Notes under the pieces: generated by a model
Told to the model about the DNA's origin: nothing
What the model saw: the letters and a program-made list of their open reading frames with translations, nothing else
Database searches by the model: none
Position numbers and translations under genes: made by a program
Shown here: positions 44,101-53,500 of the stretch, one piece after another
How positions within the stretch are numbered: position 1 is the first letter of the stretch
Layout of the letters: each line of letters opens with the position of its first letter
Assembly: GCA_905178155.1 (NCBI GenBank)
Contig: CAJINV010000002.1
Location: forward strand, 496,376 to 560,375
DNA from: Amoebophrya sp. A120
Lineage: Eukaryota; Sar; Dinophyceae; Syndiniales; Amoebophryaceae
Direction of reading: 5' to 3'
DNA length: 64,000 nt

Positions 44101-47100
44101 GATAACAGCCATGCCACCCGCGGAACAAGAGCCTGGTCGCGTTGCGGCGCACTGTGAGTCGAGTTGAGGTCTCCGCCTGCGGTGCACGAGCGACGCCATT
44201 ACATCATCAAATTCCGCTCGCGTTGTGCGTCGTTGTCGCTCGCCAACCATGGCTGCTGCATCCTCCAGGTCCGCGCTGCTGGTGCTACCGCTGGAGAGGG
44301 AGAGACGGCCGTCAGCTCGGGGGGTTAATAGTCTACGGTCGCCTCCCTGTAAGCAGATGCCCGGTTTCCGCTCGCGTTGTGCTTCATGTGCGAAACCGGT
44401 TTCGCCACTCCTCCTGGATCTGCTGGTCACGTCGCCGCCAGCCATACCACCCGCGGAACAAGAGCATGAACTCGCTTTAGAGTGGGAGAGACGGCCGTCA
44501 GCTCGGGGAGATAATGATACACGGCCGCCCCCCTGCAAGAAGATAGCCGGCCTCCGCTCGTGTTGTGCCTCATCTGCAAGACCATCGCCACAAGTCCTCC
44601 ATCTGCTGGCCAAGTCTCCGACAGCCAAGCCACCCGCGGAACAAGAGCGCGAGCACGCTGCGACGCATTGCAGGTCAACGCTTAGCCCCCACCTGCTATG
44701 ATGGTGCATCGGGTTTGATGTCCTACTTCCGCCGATGCTATGAGCCCGATTTGACAAATTCCGACCCGAGCATAAGCTTAAAACGTAAGAAATAGGGCGG
44801 CGGGATACGGACACTATTCGGCAGGTTTCGCTAGCGGGACGGCAAATTGGTCGTGGAGATAGGCAAGCCCGACCACCTCCATGCGCGCAAATTGATGAAC
44901 CCCGCTCGTGCTGTGCTTCATCTAGCAGACCTACAGCACACTTGAACGCTCGCTTCCCCAGGCTGCAGCCCACCGTCTTTCCATCATTTCCCCTGCGGTG
45001 TCCGTGAATGTCCGGCCAGCAAGCGTCTGCAGTTTGGCTATCTAGCTCCAGGCGCCACCTTCTCACGTGCTGCCCCCACAAATCCAGAACTTGCGACCCG
45101 ATAATAATCGGGCTTTTGTGTTGTACATTGGAGTCAAACATGATGCAGAAAGACGGATTATTGTCGGGGCTGCAGTTCTGGGTTTGTCGCCTTCCTCGTA
45201 GTGCGTCTCTGCAAACACGCTTGCACTTCGCCACCCGTGGGGATAATAACGCGAGGTCCTGCAAGCAGACATGTGGTTTCCGCTCGTGTTGTACTTCGTC
45301 TGCAAGACCAGCGCCGCGCGCTATACTTCGTTTTCCCATGCTGCACTCCTCGGGCATCCGTTTCAACCTTGTAGGCGGCAATGCTGCGTGAACCTGCAGG
45401 TTACAGTTTCGGGACGAGACGGGGCAACAACGATAGTCCACCATGACACCATCACCAGGCACGAGAGATGTTTGCTGTAACGCTATGCAGGGGGGAAACA
45501 AACATACTAGGGTACCTGCTAGGGCGCTTCCTCTTTTTCCCACCGTAGAGGAAGCCGCCCTGACCCGAATTTTTGGCGAAGGTGGTAATGTGTATTGCGG
45601 CTGTGCGGTCATGTCGTGCCCAATTTTCAACACCTTTCTCAGCATCATGGCGCACGTCGCAGATGACAGTCCACGTGAGCACGAGGCCCGCCTTCTAGTG
45701 CTATCAAGCGCAGCTTCTCCGCTTGCTGCTCCGCCCAGGACGTTCGGATTATTGGAAAAACGAGACCCGAACTCGCTTTCGCGTGATGTGCATGCGATGC
45801 GCAGATCACGACCTCCGCGCTCTGGTCGAATTAGACAAAAGATACCACGTCTTCCCACCATCTGTTCCTGCTTTACCGTGCACCAATTCCCGTCAACAAC
45901 CACGCCGCAACGCACGCTCCAGATCCAGTTGCACTGCAGAGGACCTTCGTGTCCTGTTGGTGATTTCCAGTGCGCGTTAGTGGCCATCCCCAGTCGACAT
46001 TTGAACTCGTGGCCCGTTTTCGAGGCGATCTTTCTCGTTCTTCTTCTACCCGTGCCTTCGTTCATCCAGCGATCTAGGCATCGCTTCTCGTCACTGCAGT
46101 TATGGGCGGAAGAACGAGACCCGAGCACCCTTTGGTGTGATGTGCTATGTGGCTGCAGATCACATCCCCCGTGCTCTGGTCGAGATAATACACAGATACT
46201 GACGCCATCCGCCAGCGCAGCTCGTGGCTCGTCACGCCTCGCTCCATCGTCTTTCCGTGCCGGTTCGCACGCCCATACTCGCACTCGGTGCAAGAGCGCC
46301 ACTGGGTATCTGGACACTGATATCTTTTGCTGGGAAGGTAAAGACGTCCACGTGCTGAGCGGCTTTGATGTGCAAGTTGGCGCCCGAGGGTACCAGACCG
46401 ACAACGAGCCTGTTGCCCTGATAGCCTCAATTCCGCGCGCTGGTCGAGTTAAAACACCGAGGCGACGGCTGTCCAAGACTTGTTTTTCATGATTGCCCGC
46501 CGTGAACGGTCGCGTCGCTCCTGTTTCTTCCCCGCCGTCGTTCATGAGTACTTCGCCAACACAAACACAGAAGCACTCTCTTCCTCCAGAATCTAAACCG
46601 ATGCGGCTGAGCGTGGTCGAGGACGTAGTTACGTTTCCCGTGCAAGAAGTTCGGCTCCAAGGAGAGGGAGATCGGGCAACCGACTGAGCTTCAACGCCTG
46701 TGTGAATTGTGAGAAGACGACAAGAAAGACACTGATAGCTAGACACAGCTGACTTTTGCACTGAAAACCGATTCTCTCGAAAGTCGAAGCCGGAGATCCA
46801 GACCCATGCACCGAGGACCAAGAACAGCGCTAGAACTCCTACGGCACGAAGAGGCGGCACCTCGTGCGCTTGGTTTGCAGTGTTGATCGTTTTGGTTCCT
46901 GTTGTGCTTCGGCTCTTTGAAGATGAGATGAGTGCTGTCTTTCGTTTAAGATGTGGAGAAGAGTCGCTTTTCAATCTAATCACCCTGTGACGCTCAGAAG
47001 CATCGACGTGTTGCTGTTGTTCGTCTTCTTCCGCAAGTGCTTGAAACCTGTTTTTCGATAATAGTGGCGGTCTCCGATTCCAGTCGATCCTGTTTTGGTG

Positions 47101-49668
47101 TGTGTATTTGAGTGCAAGCCGTTTCCGTGGGTGCGGGCGTATGATGATAAGCGGCGCATTGCTGATTTTGCTCCTGTTGCCTAGTTTTATTGTACCAGAA
47201 CCAAGGCCCTCACCTGATAACTTTGGTTGTTGCTGCGATGGTTCGCTGGCGTGATGAGTGCCAGTAGTTTTTGTCTTCGCTAGCGTGCTACTCTGATCCC
47301 GTTGTACCTGCATGGTGGTGCAATTGTGTTTCGTGACAATCGGCGAGTCCTCATGCGTACTGCGGATTACACGATGAAAGACAACAGACGGCGGCGCAAC
47401 AATCTCACCTCTGAGTGGACGGCCCTGATCTTGTGCTTCAATTCTGAGCAGCGACGTGTTCGCAGTGAAGATGTGATCGTGTCGAAACAGCTCGACTGCA
47501 ATCCTTCTCCTCTTCGAGTGCGGCTTGATAGTAACTTTGTGCAGTTGGTCTTCTACTGGTTCTCCTCTGCCGATCGTGCCCGCTTTGCCGCTGAAGCCGG
47601 AAGTGCTTTTTGTCATGCGTGCTGTGTCATCATCGCTACAAAAACATGTGTCATTCTCATCATCATTCTCAATCACACTACTGCTACCCTGATTCTCAAC
47701 AACGACTTTGCTCACCACGCTACCACTACTCTGATTCTCATCGAAGCCTTCTTTCTCCAATGCGTCTTCACGCTTACATGTACCTAACTGCTCGCCTTCT
47801 CCCAGGTTGGCGGTGATCTCGTTGTCCATGGCCGCCACCTCTTTTTCCCGGCGGCCCGCAATGCTTTTGGTCGCCTGGGCCATTTTCGCGTCCAGCAACT
47901 TTTTCACGGCGCCGTCTTTGTCAGCATCCGGCAGCTGGGACAGGCAGAGCTTGAGCAGGGAGGAGTTGATCAGCGTGCTTTCGTCCATGTTATCAATAAA
48001 TCGGTCCTGCTTCTCCTCCATCATGTCCATGCGCTTCTCGCATTTTTCGATGCGGTCGCCGAGGTTCTTCTCAACTGCTTCCAAGTCCGCCTTCGTAACC
48101 AGGTCCAAGTTGTCGACTTTCCCCCTTTTCGTCCGCGGTTCCTTGGGCGCCGGCTTCAGCAGCGGCTTGGTGAGCGGGTGCATCACAACGTCACTCATTT
48201 CGTCTTCGGTAATTTTGCAAAAGGACTGGATGATGGGAATAAGCTGTGGCTCGCCGGATGGTTTGTGGCTGTAGGTGAGCTTGACCGCGTACATGTTGCC
48301 CTGAACAAATTCATCCGCCAGGCTCGGCGGAATAGAGTCGTAGTTCAGAAAGATCTCCTCTGAGAAGAAGAGCCGATCGGCATCCTCCACGTCAATACCG
48401 AGTCCACCTCCATAATGCTCCAGCGCCACGTGCTTGCTGTTCTTGAAAACAGCGCGAACGATGACCGTGTAGTATTGCGGCGGTAGCTGGATATCCCCGT
48501 CTTGATTGCGCCCAAGAACATCCCGAACAAACTCACAGACTTTGTGCAGTTTAATCTCGCCGCTCCTGTTGATGAAGCTGCTTTTCACCAAAAAGCCAAG
48601 CTGGTCCCTGTGGTAGGCGCCCCACATGCCATGCGCGTCGTAATTCAGCTTCGGGTAGTACATCACGCACCCGTCTTCTGGCTCAAGTGGCCGCATCCCC
48701 AAGCAGCGGGATTCGCGCACCAGGTTGGACAAGTGGATTGCTGTTAACTTCTCCTGGATTGCCGGCGCACTCCGCAGATCTTCATCATCAAGGATTTCGC
48801 CCACTGCTGTGGTGTACTCCTGCGTTAGGAATGCATTATGAATAAAATCATCATACTCCTTCAAAACGTTGGAAATGACTCCCGCGCAAGCCTTGATTCC
48901 CAGGTCCGCCCCATTGCTGAACAACTGCTGGCATTGGTCTTCCAGGTAGGCCGCGATGTCTCCGATCTTGCAGATCTCTTCAATGTGCAGCTCCGGTTTT
49001 GGAATTTCAATGTGCTTGCCGCTCGATGCGGTAAGCTCAACCCCCGGTGTGGACGTGCCGAACTTGTCGCCCAGGAGAAGCTCCCCTTTCACGCCACCTC
49101 CAGTTTCCTCATTCTTGGGGATCGTCTGCTTGCCTCCTGCTCCTCCACCATGCGCGGCCGCTTCGGCTTCCAGCAAAGCATCATCATCGTCCTCCGGGAT
49201 CGGAACTGACGCAGCAGCAGCAGCAGCGGCCTGCTCTTCCACGGTTGCGCTTCCCGTCTTGGTCTGTTCATCGCCATCCATCTCCGTGTCATTCTTGATG
49301 CCCGTGGCATCCTGCTTCTTCGACTGGATCTTGTAGCAAGAAAATGCACCCGAAGCAAAGTTTGCTCGTGCTCCGTCTGTGTTCTCCTTTCCATTGCCCA
49401 GCGCGATCGACTTGCCAACTCGCTCGTTGATGAAGGCTTTGATCTCCGGAATGACCACATGCGGTTTCTTGTTGTTACAAATCTGGTGGAAGATCATACC
49501 CGACAAGGCCTTCATGTCGGATGTCTCCGTGAAGATGAAATGGCTCTTGTCATTGTCGAGGTACCGAAAAAAGGCGCTCTCCCACTCTCCTTCCAGTGTG
49601 ACGATTCCGCCCGCTTCCTGGTTCATGCCTGGATTGCTCGCTGGGGTGCTGGTCTCGTGTGCGCTCAT
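38197..49668 (-). CDS. LINE polyprotein: AP endonuclease and reverse transcriptase
   Basis: One open frame of 3,823 codons from ATG 49668 to TAG 38197-38199. In order: a non-enzymatic N-terminal region (residues 1 to about 540); a coiled coil near 555-600 (LEAVEKNLGDRIEKCEKRMD), as in ORF1 proteins; a Ser/Arg-rich middle with degenerate repeats (about 1450-1800); a basic Lys/Gln-rich linker; an AP-endonuclease-like domain from about 2415 (GGDWNSQVG near 2627, GNEVDFFAVPG, RRFDHKAIEMDV near 2720); and a reverse transcriptase with YGFRSARGT and LLFADDTTLL, whose FADD catalytic motif is at about 3191-3194. The usual LINE C-terminal region (RRKAWTAYNKL) follows, then a C2H2 finger (CKKCELMY, then HAQNH) and a second Cys/His cluster (CRKCKTYK...HEAAC). 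Having ORF1-like and ORF2-like parts in one intact frame suggests recent or current activity. Confidence 0.88.
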   Translation of the reverse strand: MSAHETSTPASNPGMNQEAGGIVTLEGEWESAFFRYLDNDKSHFIFTETSDMKALSGMIFHQICNNKKPHVVIPEIKAFINERVGKSIALGNGKENTDGARANFASGAFSCYKIQSKKQDATGIKNDTEMDGDEQTKTGSATVEEQAAAAAAASVPIPEDDDDALLEAEAAAHGGGAGGKQTIPKNEETGGGVKGELLLGDKFGTSTPGVELTASSGKHIEIPKPELHIEEICKIGDIAAYLEDQCQQLFSNGADLGIKACAGVISNVLKEYDDFIHNAFLTQEYTTAVGEILDDEDLRSAPAIQEKLTAIHLSNLVRESRCLGMRPLEPEDGCVMYYPKLNYDAHGMWGAYHRDQLGFLVKSSFINRSGEIKLHKVCEFVRDVLGRNQDGDIQLPPQYYTVIVRAVFKNSKHVALEHYGGGLGIDVEDADRLFFSEEIFLNYDSIPPSLADEFVQGNMYAVKLTYSHKPSGEPQLIPIIQSFCKITEDEMSDVVMHPLTKPLLKPAPKEPRTKRGKVDNLDLVTKADLEAVEKNLGDRIEKCEKRMDMMEEKQDRFIDNMDESTLINSSLLKLCLSQLPDADKDGAVKKLLDAKMAQATKSIAGRREKEVAAMDNEITANLGEGEQLGTCKREDALEKEGFDENQSSGSVVSKVVVENQGSSSVIENDDENDTCFCSDDDTARMTKSTSGFSGKAGTIGRGEPVEDQLHKVTIKPHSKRRRIAVELFRHDHIFTANTSLLRIEAQDQGRPLRGEIVAPPSVVFHRVIRSTHEDSPIVTKHNCTTMQVQRDQSSTLAKTKTTGTHHASEPSQQQPKLSGEGLGSGTIKLGNRSKISNAPLIIIRPHPRKRLALKYTHQNRIDWNRRPPLLSKNRFQALAEEDEQQQHVDASERHRVIRLKSDSSPHLKRKTALISSSKSRSTTGTKTINTANQAHEVPPLRAVGVLALFLVLGAWVWISGFDFRENRFSVQKSAVSSYQCLSCRLLTIHTGVEAQSVARSPSPWSRTSCTGNVTTSSTTLSRIGLDSGGRECFCVCVGEVLMNDGGEETGATRPFTAGNHEKQVLDSRRLGVLTRPARGIEAIRATGSLSVWYPRAPTCTSKPLSTWTSLPSQQKISVSRYPVALLHRVRVWACEPARKDDGARRDEPRAALADGVSICVLSRPEHGGCDLQPHSTSHQRVLGSRSSAHNCSDEKRCLDRWMNEGTGRRRTRKIASKTGHEFKCRLGMATNAHWKSPTGHEGPLQCNWIWSVRCGVVVDGNWCTVKQEQMVGRRGIFCLIRPERGGRDLRIACTSRESEFGSRFSNNPNVLGGAASGEAALDSTRRRASCSRGLSSATCAMMLRKVLKIGHDMTAQPQYTLPPSPKIRVRAASSTVGKRGSALAGTLVCLFPPCIALQQTSLVPGDGVMVDYRCCPVSSRNCNLQVHAALPPTRLKRMPEECSMGKRSIARGAGLADEVQHERKPHVCLQDLALLSPRVAKCKRVCRDALRGRRQTQNCSPDNNPSFCIMFDSNVQHKSPIIIGSQVLDLWGQHVRRWRLELDSQTADACWPDIHGHRRGNDGKTVGCSLGKRAFKCAVGLLDEAQHERGSSICAHGGGRACLSPRPICRPASETCRIVSVSRRPISYVLSLCSGRNLSNRAHSIGGSRTSNPMHHHSRWGLSVDLQCVAACSRSCSAGGLAVGDLASRWRTCGDGLADEAQHERRPAIFLQGGGRVSLSPRADGRLSHSKASSCSCSAGGMAGGDVTSRSRRSGETGFAHEAQRERKPGICLQGGDRRLLTPRADGRLSLSSGSTSSADLEDAAAMVGERQRRTTRAEFDDVMASLVHRRRRPQLDSQCAATRPGSCSAGGMAVILNSHEPEQGEDGLPAPQQGKPSGSLFGSNFSHHTGADVASSNPGPFAVVKPRLGLEDPRLTSCADTAEGENVQLRNEHRMTTEKDKEAPALDRREGTAPQRSFFCVSPLLLAEYVWPERRPHQRQKVPAQWYRHYCHLQQLQCRMPRLFKFFLRCLPMLTLLRNAIVVTTHEYKLLQDWLQYGDADGTADAMRHHRPTMADKWHRCEGVADGKVKLSRVLRSIRAVYRRIDQRQPRPLSRGGAWMGSRLPSTKRLQQRASSWRRANRLEKIQRRRARLQNERRAQAENGRVQMESTLLVLRRAARGVVAWVFSQKDTAYRVIDAGHQAARRVVLVFGSHKHVRTRTLVHQPVEVSGQRTQGAHEQAAAASLVPGSHPVAQEHSKPAKHDAEASLRQCNRTKKKEERPTTEGKLRGAVAAAVGNLHGANPQHKNKKKKKSRSVALPVYRAHRSTPPAPKPSNSTKTRKLADEQEEKDRAELIAGTVLGGFISRPLDEVNKDQQEKAKAAREEDRDGHDGNGPERQQPEQNQDHQSHDLFPDRAQDKGREAFPGHRRRRVASVNMRSSGQESPRFQHILRAAGVNGWGVVLLNEFEYSRKDLREEIEVLKFQAAARGGVNPGEAGADVDMELPDDNGQNHEAEAHALEALEVMEENEEEERAVGAMHFGKHGFQWITHNKFHLLYANGVGILVLDHDLRHQIEKGKLWRQTSDAVRSRPRVLSLFLDEEIYVSVYSPTAGAPLEEREAFNAEVAGAVREAQKMKQHKWKTKIVGGDWNSQVGATIFGETPIHGGKGPALSSPSGRKLGANLLALNMALPGTYENQGQHGTHDAGNEVDFFAVPGPQLQKVRQYRRFDVNGITKEGKTWSPRRFDHKAIEMDVDVKTKGRLVEEGELRRLATFGILEDPGEDQVAYFNHDLAKRVAARGGAEQFTLEDVQDFLKSHMPHFVGKVKKQLPGSDVEKFLEDGKKRNEMWRVFREFDLAKVDRVCAITPKQAMDKYHEVGNSPMHADLEQLPIAEHLPELVPKLTPEEIASLDEEIKQDEFEQVARALRRGGKARDVFGLQAGIFKFLDDSSATLLTQVLNKELKNRKLSELRADLHLCKDVPLYKKGDPKDPDNYRYLVISPLLLKFCTKLYSDRLYSLLESKGYFCPTQYGFRSARGTLESIMVFNRIREDLGHYSHHRSSKVLSTLVDLRKAFPSLNWRLVTGVMTCLGIEESTCWQIINSSHRHAVHQFHDQETGIPGDSFTLTHGTKEGCVSSPLVFLISYTAVLRYYRKLLQGNGAEELKGVRLYSRESTWHMPRVDKLHEIFAGSPPEDEDETTEIDHIRDLLFADDTTLLEHMTTEELTEFVRLNAALVAEDLAPEESDAMKLLTKALHAAGCSENETKRYSNDITKIAVRNLGAWTDPVEDVRQKRRKAWTAYNKLRGKMSGVSNLHNERRGSLIVIMIRSIFLYGLAARYVGPEEIRALEREELIMMQRIQDLPWWERILQKKSASELRRTLKVPPLAAHLKYLQMRFLGHVLRSDSDDITRRALVGQFLPILHNRTGPGGDQRERFISSRAEIYRTVKDLKEVDAKLRRIGSYLGESLSHLATSCNMPVELVQLLTENRKKTEQRRPEGLAGGTTLYAVNKKLFHSMTRWALIRETAQDWACGDEQQRAEYEEELAVRYFGTPGETETRAEMVKRVLEENPDAQPADIEYSPPMGMPEVVQSLAAGGECLWSGEIVTGMTSWGTTREGMTPELRDHLQGHHPKRTPTSIPLKQEICRKSAQFNAEQDAELRREIIERNSDILRDKMARGPQANVKKIFCKKCELMYSSTAGAMEKHAQNHRDNSYIRIGRKKNNNGEAVGEYRPEQHLWNQWTGRYYFGSDAKGWKNIIPRDALHKDRAGCEYLRCRKCKTYKILFNHDQKTERLHNHAESIKISRMVAHEAACKPKAKETKKDTRKAPMKKLMKAVLVRKS
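44340..45320 (-). repeat. Degenerate tandem repeats inside the LINE ORF (about 186-bp spacing)
   Basis: A recurring protein segment of the form GLADEAQHERRP, then about ten residues, then LSPRADGR appears at about 44350, 44535, 44890 and 45265, spaced at one or two units of about 185 bp. The frame stays open throughout. Copies have diverged to roughly half identity. Function unknown. Confidence 0.6.
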
Positions 49669-49700
49669 TTTGAAGCTTCTTTCTTTTTGTGTTAGTTTGT

Positions 49701-50507
49701 GTGGCTGATTGGATCAAGGATGGGCAACGTAGAAGTAGTCGTAAGATGATTGAAAAATAGTCATGAGTCTACAAGGCTAGTAAACTCACGCGCTTGGCTA
49801 CTTAAGCTTTCTGCTCACCAAAACAAAGCTGACTGTGTGTGTATTAGTGCATTACCTTTTTTTTTGTCTTTTTATTAGTTTTTCGTCTTTTGGATCGTGG
49901 TTCGTGCTTTCATTTTCGTACTAATGCGCATACCTTATGAAATCAAGTGCGTTCCGGTTGCAAGGTCGTTGCTTGTGTCGCTTTGTTTTGTGTTTCTCTT
50001 TCGTGAGGGTCGCGTAATCAAGTTAACTTGTCAATCGTTCTAATAAATCTTACCTACCACTAATGTTCTGTAAAGGCTAATGTTCAACTTATTTCAACAC
50101 TCCACGGAGGAGCAACCTGTAGGGCTACATTAACAAGCTCGCAACAGAAAGAGGGTGCCCATCCTCAATCTTGAGCCAAAATGGCTACGGCATGTACTAT
50201 TATTGTTCTATGCGAGTCGTCATCAATTTTTCGCAGAAGTTCCGAAGGCGATTGGTCTCCCGAATTGCCATGCCGATAAATAGAGATCAAGAACTTTAGA
50301 AATTCTGTACATACCAGGTTTTTGTAGTGAGACTTTCTAGCATTTTTGCGTAGTTTATTGCTCATGAAAAGCGAGTCTTATTAATTTCGAAAGCTGGAAA
50401 CCATTGCAAACCTACACTGAGAAACAGATACGTAGTTCTCAAGCGAAATAAATGCATATCTACTTCAACACTTTGGCAGAAAAACGTAAACGTTGCGTTT
50501 TTCCCTG
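49701..50507. other. LINE 5' flank and downstream region of the next gene
   Basis: About 800 bp without a supported gene. T-rich at 49855-49880. It probably contains the LINE 5' untranslated region and the 3' flank of the coiled-coil gene that ends at 50508. Confidence 0.4.
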
Positions 50508-53500
50508 TTAATTCTGCAGCTGCGCCCCTCCTCCACCACCATTCCCAGTCCCGCCCTGCTCCTGCATAAGTAAAATCTTATCCAGTTCCTCCCCAGCGTA
50601 CTGTTCTAAAAACTTCTCAAACGACAAAAACCCGCATATGGGGTTCTCAAGCGTTACATTCTCAACCCGGGACGAACGAATCTGTGATGCAAGAACAGCA
50701 AAAGTGAAAGCGGGAATAAATTGCGCGTTTTGCATTACAAATTCCGGACAGATTATCGATGTTGTTTAGCCCTTCGAAAATTTGTCATGCTCAGCACATT
50801 GATCAAGTGGAGTTGGGTGGCAATTTTGCATGACAAATCCGTGCAACAGTTGAGCCTGTAACAGTTGAGAATGCCATACCGCCCCCAATCCGGAAAACCG
50901 GTTTTTCGTTCGACAACCGAATCTGCACCTGTTTCGTCCCGAAAAGATAGCTATGCAATGCAAACGCATCGCACTACCTAGTATAAATTGCATTACAAAT
51001 TAGCTCAACATTACAAATCAAATTTGTAATGCTGTTCCACCTTAGGAAGAAGATTTGTCATGCATATTTACAATTGCAACTACGAGTACGATGCTTTTGC
51101 AATTCATAATAGCAGCCGTTCGACACTCTCGAGAACGGTACCGCCGGGCGGAAAGCGTGGATGTACTTCGCGAGGACCACGTCGGTCGCGTCGGATTTTA
51201 AGGGAATGTATTTCGAAGACAGTTCCTGATATCCTGTGGAAAAACGTCCCCACCCCAGAGCTGTCATGCAAATTTGCAATGACAGGAACATTTGGAATGC
51301 GCATCTCCTCGAGGGGCGGTGCCACTCGTGTTTTGGAATTTGTAATGCTGCAAACAGCATGAGTAATTTCCTTTCTAACCAGCACTACACTGCAGATGGA
51401 AACTTGTCATGCAGAACTCCCAAAAGTACTTGGAGATTTGTGTTGCAGATTTCCCATCTTGACTATGGAGTGGGGACGTTTTTACGTAGGATACCTGAAT
51501 CCTCGCCATCAGTAACCGAATTTCCTCATTCCGCTCGAGTAACTGCTTCTCTATCAGAACTATGCAGTGGTGGAAATATCATGCAGCCCGGGTTTGGAAG
51601 AGGAAGGCTACAATTCCAACTTGTGATGCGTCGTGTACTAGATGATCACGCAAAGATTCGTTTTATTGCCCAGGTTGCAATACAAAATCACGCTCACAAT
51701 TCTTGGCCGTGCTGAAACAGGATCCTTTCTCATGCGGAATGTGTAATATTGCAAAGCGCCTAGTAGTACAAACCCTGTGATTGTTCTCTAACCTGCCCCC
51801 CAGTCCTCGGAGGGCACCAAACCACCTGTATGACAAACTCCTGCACCCATCCAGATCCAGACCAGCACATATTTGCATTTGATAAGCACCTTATGAATTG
51901 CAAAAGTATCGTACTCGTATAAATGCATTACAAATTTCCTCAGCATGAGAAATAAAATTTGCAATGCTAATTTGCCTTAAGAACAGGATTTGTAATGCAT
52001 GATTACAATACGAGTACGACACTTTTGCACAGGATACGCCTTCTTACTGTCGGAATTCTCGACGACAAAACGAAACTGATTTGTTGTTCTGTATGAGAGT
52101 GCAGAAGTCCCCTTCCTCCTCATTCGTCATTTGTAATGCAAAATACCAAATCCGTATGCGCCCTTTCCCTCTTGGCACGTTTGGCATGACAAGTTCTGGC
52201 AGCCCAATCGCACTACACACTCCTGTGCAAATTTGTCATGCAAAACCTGCAGCACTCTACTTGGTGTTGGTGACACTTGTATTGCCATTCATCATGCTAT
52301 ACAAAGGAGGGCGAGGGGGAGTTGTGCACGTTCATATTGTGGAAAGCACCTGCAAAATTTCGTCTCTCCGAGATTTCAGTTCGAGTTTCTGGTCCTGCAG
52401 CACCGCCACTTCCTCCTCGATCAATCTCTGCAAATCCTGTTTCGACTGCTTCAGATGGAGCTTCTTCTTCAAAAGCGCCACTTCGTTCCCGAGATTTTGG
52501 TTCTGTTCCTCCAAATATCAAATGCAAAAATGTCTGGGTCTGCAAGAGTGCATGTTTGTCATGCTTGTCTGGCATGACTCTCAAATCTGTCATGCACGTT
52601 ACCCAAGAGCGCCACTTTTCTGTCATGCAGAAATGCAGTTTGTCATGCAGAATACGCAACACCTAGAAGCTCCGAAACTTGTCACGCTGAGCCAGCACTT
52701 GTGGTCTCCTCATGATACGCCACCCAGCATCACAAGTTTCGAGACCCAGACACTTTTGCATTTGATATCAAAATTTGTTTTCTCTGTTCACTCTCGGCCA
52801 ACGTGATCAGCGCCTCCGCACTATGGTGAGCAAAAACGTCCCCACCCCAAAGTTAAGATTGGAAATCTGCAAGACAAATCGCCAGGCTTTGGCTGCTGCG
52901 CATGACAAATTTGGGCTCGCAGTGTAGTAATGCTTCGCTAGTGAAGCAGCACCACAGATCTAGAATTCCATGCGGATTTGAGCATCGCAAATCTCAAAAA
53001 ACCATATAGAAACTGTTTGTTTTCGTGGGTCTCCGCATGAGAGACACTTTCAGCATGCAGATTTGCATTACAACTCCGGGGTGGGTACGTTTTTACAAAT
53101 GATACGCACGTTTTTGGTTTTCTTTTTGGAGAAGTTGCTCTTTCTCCCGCAATTTTTCTTCCCACAATTGGTACTGTTCCTCGGCTGTGGTAAAGGAGAT
53201 GTGAACCTGTTCTTTCAAATCGGAATTCTCGTTTTCCAATTTTCGGCAAAACTGCAGCAATTTCGTTTGCTCCGCGTTCTTCGCCGGCGTTTCCAATTTC
53301 GCTCTCTCGATGGAATCGAGGACGTGGTCGAGCTCTTGCTGTTTTGAGTGGATGGCTTGTTTCAATGATTCGTTTTCCTCTTCTTTCTTCTCGATTAGCT
53401 TCTCCTGCTCTTTCGCTTGCTGTTCGAGGTAATGCTTGTAGCTGGTTTGCTCTTCCAACTTCCTCAACGTTTCCTGCCGGAACTCCGAGACCCAGCGCTG

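Larger units (their letters stand above)
38139..49700 (-). mobile_element. Non-LTR retrotransposon (LINE), apparently full-length ORF
   Basis: The element covers the 3,823-codon ORF, a 3' hairpin directly after the stop, and a short TAC-repeat tail (TAG on the plus strand, 38140-38154), all typical of LINE 3' ends. The 5' boundary is not defined; a pyrimidine-rich stretch follows the start codon region at 49670-49690. I could not identify a target-site duplication. There are no introners inside the element. Confidence 0.8.

Noticed and set aside
45443-46492. A 349-codon plus-strand open frame
   Set aside because: Lies opposite the LINE ORF; its composition is that of a reverse-strand shadow.
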